This document shows positions 56,185-64,000 of a stretch of 64,000 nucleotides of DNA, in pieces. The position numbers were made by a program, and so were the translations under genes. The stretch is from contig NC_081554.1 of NCBI RefSeq assembly GCF_963082655.1, positions 192,725,752 through 192,789,751 on the forward strand, written 5' to 3'. The DNA is from Stomoxys calcitrans. Lineage: Eukaryota > Arthropoda > Insecta > Diptera > Muscidae. The stretch's first letter is position 1, and every line of letters begins with the position of its first letter. Below the pieces are notes generated by a model, which searched no databases, was not told the origin of the DNA, and was given only the letters and a program-made list of their open reading frames with translations.

Positions 56185-56815
56185 AAGCAATTTTTATACC
56201 CACTTTTATAGGATTGGGTATATAAAGCACCCATTTGTCTTCTCCATCATCTGGAAGCTACAATTTAAATCCGATTAGGCTAAAGTTTGGAGTGAGTGGT
56301 TTATATACCCACCTTTATAGGATTGGGTATATAAAGTATCCATTTGTGTTCTTAAACCTCTGGAAGTGACGATTTATATCCGATTCGGTTAAAACTTGGT
56401 GTGAGATATACACTTATGACCCCAATATATACACCAAAGATCGTCCATATTGATCCATAAACAGATATAGCTGCCATTAGAATCTATACCACGATTTTAG
56501 TTTTTAAGCCCCCAAAAAAATACAAATTTTTGCCGGCTGGGCTGAAATTGGGTATGTGAAGTTTATACCAAAATACCTTAAACACCAAATGTGTCCCTGC
56601 TAGTTTCATAAATAGTAATAAGTCCCCATATAAACCAATCCCCCGATTTTACTATTTGAGCATCTAGAATTTCAATTTTTATTTCATTCCCTTTAACATC
56701 AAATGGCACCTAGATAGGTCTTCTCATAAGTTTGAGCAGCGATGTGAGCCTCTAGAGGTCTTTGTCACTACATTTCAAGATTTCTTCACAAAATTCGGAT
56801 GTAGAATGAGTTACT
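56185..56815 (+). repeat. Diverged element with a duplicated TATACCC end
   Basis: The phrase TATACCCACTTTTATAGGAT at about 56196 recurs as TATACCCACCTTTATAGGAT at about 56306. Both are followed by TGGGTATATAAAG and CCATTTGTCTTC or CCATTTGTGTTC. Downstream ATATAGCTGCCATTAGAATC and CCCATATAAACCAATCCCCC match unit landmarks weakly. It has no hairpin end before the SINE head at 56817. Confidence 0.65.
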
Positions 56816-56816
56816 A

Positions 56817-57035
56817 GAGGCCATCGTAGCGCAGAGGTTACCAAGTCGGCCTATGACACTGAACCCCTGGGTTCGAATCCTGGAGAGAACATTCGGCTAA
56901 GCCAAACTAACCTCGTTTTATTATAAAATGAATTAGCGGAATTATCACAGTTGCAAAATTCTCTAGAAATAAAAAATATCGCCACCTTCAGTTGAGGTGA
57001 GGTGAGTTGGCATTACGAAAGGTTTAAGAGCGTCC
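56817..57035 (+). mobile_element. SINE with tRNA-like head but unusual body
   Basis: A well-preserved head: GCCATCGTAGCGCAGAGGTT (A-box-like), CGGCCTATGACACTGAACCC, TGGGTTCGAATCCTGG (perfect B-box-like GGTTCGAATCC). The body does not match the other copies; it includes CCACCTTCAGTTGAGGTGAG and a GGTGAGGTGAG stretch. Either a second SINE family shares the head, or the copy recombined. Confidence 0.7.
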
Positions 57036-57189
57036 GAACAAAACACAAAAAGTTATTTAGGGTTTTCCTACTGACATGAATATCTATTCATCACTATTGT
57101 TGTAAAGTGTATTTTAAAATTGTTTCTTTGTTGGAATCGATAAAAAGAAGTAGGGCAATATATGTATGAATACTGAAGCTATATATGGG

Positions 57190-58172
57190 TCCATAAATAG
57201 TTTATCTGTCTGCATGTCTGTCTGACCATCAGTTTGATGGGCTGCGAGTTTGTCGGTCTGTATGTTTTTCTATCTGTATGTCTGTCCGTCTGTGTGTTTG
57301 TTCGTCTGTGTGATTTTCGTCTGGGTGTATGTCCGTCTGTGTGATTGTCCGTCTGCCTGTTGGTTCGTTTGTGTATTGGTCCGTTTTTGTCTGCTTGTCC
57401 ATCTGATTGTCAGTCTGTCCGTCCGTCTGTCAATGTGTCTATCTTTGGAAAGCGTTCTACCTTTCGCAGGAATACAAGTAACTAGGCCCAGATTGGTCCA
57501 GATTTGGATATAGCTGCCATAGAGATCGATATAAGGTTTTGGCCCCATAAAAGGCGCATTTATAATCCGATGTCGTCGAAATTTGAGACAGTGAGTTAGG
57601 TTAAGCTCTTCGACATTCTTCTGCATTTTGGCGCAGATCGGTTCAGATTTGGATGTAGCTGCCATATAGACCGATCTCTCGATTTGAGGTTTTTGGGCCA
57701 TAAAAGGCTCATTTATTGTCTGATGTCGCCGAAATTTGGGACAGTGAGTTGTGTTAGGCCCTTCGATATCCTTCTTCAATTTGGCCAAGATCGGTTCAGA
57801 TTAGGATATAGCTGCTATATAAACTCTCGATTTAATGTCTTGGCCCCATAAAAGACACATTTATAATCCAATTTCACTGAAATTTGGCACAGTGACTTAT
57901 GATAGGATTTCCGACATCCGTGTCGTATATGGCTCAGATTGGTTTATTTTTAGATATAGCTACTAAAAAGAGCAATATTTTGTTATACACAATGGAACAA
58001 TGACTTGTACTTATTAGTATTTGGTCCAAATCGGAACATATTTCGATATGGCTGCTATGGGGCAAAAGGTATGCATTTATCGCCGGATTTTGACGAAAGG
58101 TGGTTTACATATAAATCCGAGGTGGTGGATATCCAAAGTTCGGCCCGGCCTAACTTAACGCCTTTTTACTTG
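57190..58172 (+). repeat. 153-bp-unit element, forward, with GTCTG-rich leader
   Basis: The first 250 bp are a degenerate GTCTGTCTG/GTCCGTCTG tract grown from the family's GTCCGTCTG seed. Unit landmarks (GCTGCCAT) fall near 57517, 57662 and 57815, with steps of 145 and 153. The right end is CCGAGGTGGTGGATATCC, the palindrome AAGTTCGGCCCGGCCTAACT (one mismatch) and GCCTTTTTACTTGTC. A 172-codon minus-strand frame spans it as a by-product of the period. Confidence 0.88.
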
Positions 58173-58768
58173 TCTATCTTGATATCGATTGAATGTATCC
58201 TTTTAGATACAGTGCGCCTATAGTAGACGCAATTTTCATCCGATAAAGCCAAAATCCAATGATTTCTCTCATGACTTCCAACTGACTTTATTAAATTTGA
58301 TTTCATTTGGTCAGTGCATTGATATTGCTTCTAAATAAATCGATAAATCCTGATTTTAATTACTTCTCATATTCGTACAAAATATAGTTGGTGCGAATTA
58401 GCGATAGTATCAATTCTATCGATAGTTCATCGGCTCTAGTATATGAGGCGGTTAAAAGATTCAGTCCGACCGAACTAAGCGCGATTATATTTGTTTTTTT
58501 TTTATAAACCCAAATTTGGCCGATCGTAACAATGTGAGACTCAAGGGAAATTATAATTCAGATGTCAACTTTTGGTACATATATTTGTAGTTAAGTTACC
58601 ATATGACTTTCGCCTTCGAGATGAGTCTTGAATGATAATTATGCGTGGGTAGAATACACGTACTTCAATTGTCTTGCCAGTAGCCCCACCTCCTAAAAAC
58701 CTCAAAAGACGGACATGCAGGGTGATGGGGTTAATGTGTATATCCAATATCCAAATTTAGAGCAATTT
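58173..58768. other. Unclassified spacer with a decayed hairpin end
   Basis: A decayed family end (ATTCAGTCCGACCGAACTAA followed by ATTATATTTG) lies at about 58458-58495. The remainder is AT-rich with no recognisable content. Confidence 0.45.
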
Positions 58769-58980
58769 TCTGTCCGTCCGTCTGTCCGTCCGTCCGTCTG
58801 TCCGTCCGTCTGTCCGTCCGCCTGTCCGTCCGTCTGTCCGTCCATCTGTCCGTCCGTCTGTCCGTCCGTCTGTCCGTCCGTCTGTCCGTCCGTCCGTCTG
58901 TCCGTCTGTCCGACCGTCTGTCCGTCCGTCTATCTGTCTGTCTTTCCGTCCGTCTTTCCGTCCATCCGCCTGTCTGTCTA
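58769..58980. repeat. (CTGTCCGTC)-type minisatellite
   Basis: About 210 bp of CTGTCCGTCCGTCTGTCCGT-type repeats, mixing 4-, 8- and 12-bp periods. The same short motif is a fixed component of the 153-bp-unit elements next to their 5' end (for example 33858-33917, 37225-37275, 40747-40770), so this looks like an expansion of that seed. Confidence 0.93.
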
Positions 58981-59034
58981 TTGAAACCATGCTTACTTTA
59001 AAAGCTATAGGACAAGGCGCGTGAAATTCTGCTC

Positions 59035-60092
59035 AAATACTTCCTATTAGTGTAGTCAAGTCAGTCCATACTTCGTTATATCTGCCTTATAAACCGATCT
59101 CGTATCTTGACTTCTTGAGCCGCTAGAGGGCGCAATTACTATCCAATTTGGGTGACATTTTGCATAAAGTGTTTTGTTTTGAATTCCAACAACTATGGCA
59201 AGTATGGTCTGAATGGATTTATAACCTGATGCAGCTCCCATATAGACCGATCTCCTGATTATACTTCTTGAGCCTGTAGAGGGTGGAAATCTTAGCGGAT
59301 TTGACTGAAATTTTGTGCAATGACTTTTTCTATGACCTTTAACATACCTACCAAATGTGGTCTCAATAGATCCATAAACTGATATAGCTCCCATATAAAC
59401 CGCTCTCCCGGATATATTTCTTGAGCCTCTAGGGGGCGCAATACTTATACGATTTGGGTAAAATTCTGTAAAACGACTTCCTCTATGACCTTTAATATGC
59501 GCGCTAAATATGGTCTGTGTCGGTTTATAACCTGATATAGCTCCGATATAAACCGTTCTTCTGATTTTACTTTTTGAGCCCCTATGGGGTGCAAGGCCAC
59601 CGTAGCGCAGGGGTAAGCATGTCCACCTATGACAATGAACGCCTGGGTTCGAATCCTGGCGAGACCATCAGAATAAAAAATTGTTTTCCCCTTCCTAATG
59701 CTGGCAACATTTGTGAGGTACTACGCAATGTAAATCTTCTCTCCAAAGAGGTGTCGCACTGCAGCTTAAACTTGAATCGGACTGCACTCATTGATATGTG
59801 AGAGTTTACCCCTGTTCCTTATTGGAATTTTCATGGGCAAACTTTGTATTTGCATGGGGTGCAACTATTATCCGATTTGCCGGAAATTTTGCACATTGAC
59901 TTCTACTATGGTCTTCAACACTCAAACCAAACATGGTCTGAATCAGTAGATAATCTGATAATCTCTTATGGCATAGCAATTCTTATCCATTAACCTTCGT
60001 TGGCCTATAAAGAGATACCAGCCAAAGAACTTAACATGGTGAAGGGTATATACTATTCGGCCCGGCCATACTTGGCATGCTTTTACCTGTTT
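59035..60092 (+). repeat. 153-bp-unit element, forward, split by a SINE
   Basis: Unit landmarks near 59081, 59234, 59387 and 59540 give three exact 153-bp steps of the GACTTCTTGAGCC subfamily. A SINE sits at 59592-59855. The element resumes with GCATGGGGTGCAACTATTAT, which repeats the pre-insertion CTATGGGGTGCAA and so marks a target-site duplication of about 10 bp. It ends with TTCGGCCCGGCCATACTTGG and TTTTACCTGTTTC. Confidence 0.9.
59592..59855 (+). mobile_element. tRNA-headed SINE, full length
   Basis: Best preserved SINE. Head GGCCACCGTAGCGCAGGGGT with the A-box-like segment, GTCCACCTATGACAATGAAC, B box GGGTTCGAATCCTGGCGAGA; body AATGCTGGCAACATTTGTGA, TCTCCAAAGAGGTGTCGCAC, CTTGAATCGGACTGCACTCA, TTGATATGTGAGAGTTTACC, ATTTTCATGGGCAAACTTTG. 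It is flanked by ATGGGGTGCAA on both sides (59584-59594 and 59855-59865), a likely target-site duplication. The head is typical of a tRNA-derived pol III promoter. Confidence 0.92.
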
Positions 60093-60810
60093 CTATTAAT
60101 GTTTATACTTTAAATTTTCATTTTCCATTAAACTTTATAGTATTTTTTTTTTATTATTATTACTAAATAGAATCAATTTTTTGCAAAAACTTGCATTTTC
60201 ATAGATAAACTCACAAACAAAACAGAAACACACGTACGCGCATTTTAATATCGCATTTTTCACTTTGCCAAAGAGAATAATGAAATTCCATTGAAATAAT
60301 TGCATAAATAAGTGCCCCATAGTAGTATTTTCATTTTGTTTGTAAAACCATTTAATGAAATTTGTCCTGTGGCTAATGCTAATGACATTGAATTGCTCAT
60401 TTTAGCATATCAATTAAAATTAGAATAGAAAAACAGAGAGGCGTTCTCGGTGTTTTTGTTATGCTACGATTATGTGGAATTGATTTAAATTGACTTGAAT
60501 GCATTCAACTCAGCAGGAACGAATCTTTCATGCCCTCCATAATGGAAGGCGTTCATCAAGGTTTAGTGAACATTTCTAACAGAATGCAAAACTCAATGTT
60601 CAAGTTTGCAGCCAAAGCGCTTGCGAACTGTGCACTCCTGCTTATGCAAATAGGTTTATAAGGCAGCTATATCACTTACTCGCCATGAGTGCTGGAAATC
60701 CTAACAGAGCTCATATTCAAAAATTTCAGTAGAATGTTTAAACAAAATGACCCTTTGGGGCTTAAGAAATCAAATCTGGAAATGATTTTATATGGAATCT
60801 GTATTTCAAT
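60093..60810. other. Unclassified non-coding DNA
   Basis: AT-rich with T-runs near 60145. From about 60640 to 60800 faint 153-unit similarity is visible (TAAGGCAGCTATATCACTTA, ATTTCAGTAGAATG), a decayed copy into which the next SINE inserted. Confidence 0.45.
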
Positions 60811-61080
60811 ACAGCACAGTTGTTACCATGTCCGCCTATGGCGCTGAAAGCCTGGGTTCGTATGCTGGCGACAACATCAGAAAAAATGTTCAGCGGTGTT
60901 ACTTTGCGATGTAAAAACTTCTCCCCAAAGAGTTTTCGCACTGCAGCATGCCCTTCAGACTCTACTATAAAAAAGATGTCCCTTTATCATTCAGCTTTAA
61001 GCTTGAGTCAAACAGAAGTCTTTGAAATTTGAGCCCCTGTCCCTTAATGGAATTTTCGTGAACAAATTTTAATTTGCATT
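60811..61080 (+). mobile_element. tRNA-headed SINE, partly decayed
   Basis: TGTCCGCCTATGGCGCTGAA, a mutated B box (GGGTTCGTATGCTGGCGACA), CAGAAAAAATGTTCAGCGGT, ACTTCTCCCCAAAGAGTTTT, CTGCAGCATGCCCTTCAGAC, and a degraded tail CCTTAATGGAATTTTCGTGA. The A-box region is incomplete. Confidence 0.8.
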
Positions 61081-61380
61081 TAAATATGGGCCTATTTAGC
61101 CCATAACCCATTTTAAAGGAACTATACGTGCAAATTTTAGGTTAGAAATTCATAGGTAGAATTTCTCAACAATCAAGCGCATAGAGAGAAGTTGGAAATC
61201 CGGACAAACGGACAGACGGATATAGAGACAGACAGACAGACATTCCCATATGGTCTTATAATTTAATTTCTATCAAGATTATTTTTATATACCTTATAGG
61301 GCCTTAGACAAATATTTCTGAGGGTTACAAAAGAAATGACGAAAAGAGTATAACCTACCATCATGTAGTGGCTGTTATAA
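61081..61380 (-). repeat. 5'-end remnant of a 153-bp-unit element
   Basis: Contains CGGACAAACGGACAGACGGA, GACAGACAGACAGACATTCC, TATCAAGATTATTTTTATAT, GGGTTACAAAAGAAATGACG and AGTGGCTGTTATAAAAATA, matching the 5' part of reverse copies. No complete unit follows. Confidence 0.7.
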
Positions 61381-61638
61381 AAATAACTTTTCAAACATAT
61401 GTAAATAGAAGCAGACATTTTTTTCCGCCCAGTATCTCCATGTTTTATAATAATCTCAAATGTAAATGTCAAGTGAAATTACAACCCATCAAGTTATGTT
61501 TTTGTTGCTACTTGGGTTCATTTCACATTTTTTTTTTCAGAATTTCGAAACTCATACGCCACAATGTCCCCAGTCGATTTCAATGTTACTCATACATCAC
61601 CATGGCCATTGAATATAAAAAGTACACCAACACCAAAT
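61381..61638. other. Unclassified spacer
   Basis: AT-rich, with no recognisable element or coding similarity. Confidence 0.4.
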
Positions 61639-61932
61639 GCAAATTTGCCCATGAACATTTCATTAGGGAACAGGGGCAAACTTCTCACATATCATTGAGT
61701 GCTGTCCGATTCAAGATTTTTGCTAAAGGCCCCTTGCCTTCTTTTTATAGCCGAGTCCGAATTGCGGGTCTTTGGGGAGAAATTTTTACATGGCATAGTA
61801 CCTCACATATGCTGCCACCATAAAGAGGGGATAACTACCGCTGACAAAGGTTTTGATGTTCTCGCTAGGATTCGAAACCAGGCGTTCAGCGACATAGGCA
61901 GGCATGCTAACCTCAGCGCTACGGTGCGTCCT
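61639..61932 (-). mobile_element. tRNA-headed SINE, reverse, full length
   Basis: Reverse complement order: AAATTTGCCCATGAACATTT, AACAGGGGCAAACTTCTCAC, ATCATTGAGTGCTGTCCGAT, TTTTTATAGCCGAGTCCGAA, TAGTACCTCACATATGCTGC, CCGCTGACAAAGGTTTTGAT, B box GGATTCGAAACC and the A-box-side CTAACCTCAGCGCTACGGTG. All parts are present. Confidence 0.88.
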
Positions 61933-62177
61933 TCTCCATTATAGGTGTCATGTCCGAAGCAATACAGGTTGCTTCTGTAGCAACCATGACCTGTCAAAAA
62001 TTGGATCAGCTTGAAGTTAAGCTTTCCATGCGTTAACCATCTTATTATATTTGGCAATAATTTTTTAGTGCAACGGCCATTTGGGCAATAATCCCATCAC
62101 CTCTGCCAGTTTTACATCGGTGTTACTCTTTCTGACGTATGAATGGCCTTTCTTGGCGCGCTTTTGTTTTCGAGTAA

Positions 62178-62473
62178 ATGCAAATTGAACATTCCACTAA
62201 GGAACAGGGGCAAATTTTTCACATATCAATGTGTGCTGTCCGATTCAAGATTTTTGCTAAATGATAAGGGGCCTCCTTTTTATAGCCGAGCCCGAACCGC
62301 GTGCCGCAGTGCGACACCTCTTTGGGGAGAAGTTTTTACATGGCACAGTACCTCACAAATGTTGTCAGCATTAAGAGGGGAAAATCCCCGCCGAAATTTT
62401 TTTCTGATGGTCTCGCCAGGATTCAAAACCAGGCGTTCAGGGTCATAGGCGGACATGGTAACTTCTGCGCTAC
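62178..62473 (-). mobile_element. tRNA-headed SINE, reverse, full length
   Basis: Contains GAACATTCCACTAAGGAACA, ATATCAATGTGTGCTGTCCG, AAGGGGCCTCCTTTTTATAG, CGTGCCGCAGTGCGACACCT, TTTTTACATGGCACAGTACC, CCGCCGAAATTTTTTTCTGA, a mutated B box (GGATTCAAAACC) and AACTTCTGCGCTACAGTGGC. It lies 245 bp from the previous copy in the same orientation. Confidence 0.88.
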
Positions 62474-62930
62474 AGTGGCCTCCGTTTTCGTATACTCTCC
62501 TAAATACGATATATTGGAATGTTCATTTGCAAGCATATCAAAGGAGATCACCCCTCCTACCACGTGTGCTGCGTCGGCGTTGAGATGCTTCAGTAGAAAC
62601 TGCACACTGGGAGACAGTTTCGTCGATGCCATGTGGGATCTTGAAGATGTCTTTAGCTTCGGTTTCCAAACAGGGACCTCCGTTTTATGTTCCACCAGAA
62701 GTAGCTCTATTGTTATTAACCAGTCTTGAACTATTTTGATCTCCTCGTTCGAGTAGAAATAAATATGGCAATGTCAACTGAAAATCCAACGATTGTCGCT
62801 TCCTCTGGTAATTTAAGTCTAACTATACCTTCATACTTGATGCTCCACAGAAACGGGACAAGTACAGATCTTCGTGACACTCCAGAGATGAAACGACGCT
62901 CTTATCGGTGTCGACATATAGTAAAAGAAT
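62474..62930. other. Unassigned segment with coding-like composition
   Basis: Less AT-rich than its neighbours. A 90-codon minus-strand frame (62423-62695) contains TEVPVWKPKLKTSSRSHMAS; a plus-strand frame (62726-62992) also exists. It could be a retroelement relic, but no conserved motif was recognised. Confidence 0.3.
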
Positions 62931-62998
62931 TGCAAATTTTGCCCATTAACATTCCACTAAGGAACAGGGGCAAACTTCTCACATATCAATGAGTGTCG
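62931..62998 (-). mobile_element. SINE 3'-end fragment, reverse
   Basis: CAAATTTTGCCCATTAACAT, CCACTAAGGAACAGGGGCAA and TCACATATCAATGAGTGTCG match the extreme 3' end of the SINE. Only 68 bp remain. Confidence 0.75.
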
Positions 62999-63026
62999 AC
63001 ACAAAGTACTCGGATCGAAAAAAAGC

Positions 63027-64000
63027 TTTTTATAACCTCCACCATAGGAGGGGGAATACTATTTTCGTCATTCTGTTTGTAACACCTCGAAATATACGTC
63101 TGAGACCCCATAAAGTATATATATTCTTGATCAGCGTAAAAATCTAAGACGATCTAGACATGTCTATCCGTCTGTCTGTTGAAATCACGCTACAGTCTTT
63201 AAAAATAGAGATATTGAGCTGAAAATTTGCACAGATTCTTTGTTTTGTCCATAAGCAGGTTATGTTCGAAGATGGGCCATATAGGACTATATCTTGATAT
63301 AGCCCCCATATAGACCGATCCGCCGATTTAGGGTCTTAGGCACATAAAAGCCACATTTATTATGCGATTTTGCTGAAATTTGGGACAGTGAGTTGTGTTA
63401 GGCCCTTCAGATTTGGTTATACCTGCCATATATACCGATCCGCCGATTTAGCGTCTTAGACCCATAAAAGCCACATTTATTATCCAATTTTAATGAAATT
63501 TGGGACAGTGAGTTACGTTAGGCCCTCCGACATCCTTCGTCAATTTGGCGCAGATCGGTTCAGATTTCAGAACGATCCGCCGACTTAAAGTCTTAGGCCC
63601 ATAAAAGGCGCATTCATTGTCCGATTTTGGCCGAAATTTGGAACGGTGAGTTGTATTAGGCTCTTCATCATCGCTCCGCAATTTAGCTCAGATCGGTCCA
63701 GATTAGGATATAGCTGCCATATACACCGATCTCTCGATTTTAGGTCTGGAGCCCATAAAAGGCGGATTTATTGTCCGATTTAGCCAAAATTTATTACAGT
63801 AAGTTGTGTTTGGCCCTTCGATATTCTTCTTCAATTTGGTCCAGATCGGTCCAGATTTGAATTTAGCCGCCAAATAGACCTATCTCTCGATTTAGGGTCT
63901 TAGGCCCATAAAAGCCACATTTATTATACGATTGTGATGGAATTGGGGAGAGTGAGTTTTGTTAGGCCCTTCGACATCCTTCGTCAATTTTGCTCAGATC
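63027..64000 (+). repeat. 153-bp-unit element, forward, running off the window
   Basis: Starts TAACCTCCACCATAGGAGGG, CATTCTGTTTGTAACACCTC, GACCCCATAAAGTATATATA, GATCAGCGTAAAAATC. Unit landmarks at about 63306 and 63426 are 120 bp apart (a shortened unit); those at 63717 and 63870 are exactly 153 apart, with a deletion between the pairs. The hairpin end lies beyond the window. Confidence 0.9.

Noticed and set aside
59592..59670. Functional tRNA gene
   Set aside because: A- and B-box-like motifs are present, but the sequence runs directly into the common SINE body and recurs about ten times with the same tail, so it is a SINE head.

Overview
The window is eukaryotic DNA, AT-rich and packed with transposable elements. 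It has no operons and no confidently recognisable host gene. The repeat content (dispersed elements built of 153-bp units with GC-palindrome ends, tRNA-headed SINEs, Jockey/R1-type and APE-type LINE relics, a Transib, a mariner MITE) suggests a dipteran, most likely a calyptrate (muscid-like) fly. The species assignment is inference.

Layout. 0.8-4.2 kb: LINE pseudogenes, SINEs and repeat ends. 5.8-6.5 kb: a pure GAGGA array. 6.8-7.7 kb: a 153-bp-unit element that starts at a double palindrome. 9.3-11.2 kb: a ~128-bp tandem repeat carrying a mariner-type MITE. 11.25-16.6 kb: the centrepiece, a complete Transib-family (RAG1-related) DNA transposon with a 5-bp target duplication CGATC, CACAGTG termini, an uninterrupted 680-codon transposase and unusually long (1.43 kb), almost identical terminal inverted repeats. 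19.5-21.1 and 23.1-24.5 kb: two related 22/21-bp minisatellites, each reversing orientation internally. 26.4-26.9 kb: a small non-coding element made of GGGGCTTTATT motifs. 27.2-28.8 kb: an internally duplicated LINE pseudogene. 29.2-30.6 kb: a CpG-rich 34-bp array. 32.7-45.4 kb: mostly 153-bp-unit elements plus a LINE pseudogene (35.7-37.1). 45.4-48.0 kb: 513 perfect CTTAT units. 49.2-50.6 kb: an APE endonuclease/reverse transcriptase pseudogene. 53.4-64 kb: more 153-bp-unit elements and SINEs.

The unifying observation is that at least 16 dispersed copies, of superficially different subfamilies and on both strands, share an exact internal period of 153 bp. One end carries TATACCC(A/T)CCACC; the other carries a GC palindrome (TTCGGCC/GGCCGAA) followed by ACTTGT. 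The architecture resembles non-autonomous Helentron/DINE-1-type elements, but no Rep/helicase is present here and that classification is inference.

Only the Transib transposase looks like a functional protein. All other protein similarity is to decayed retroelements. Family calls rest on motifs read by eye, not on database searches.
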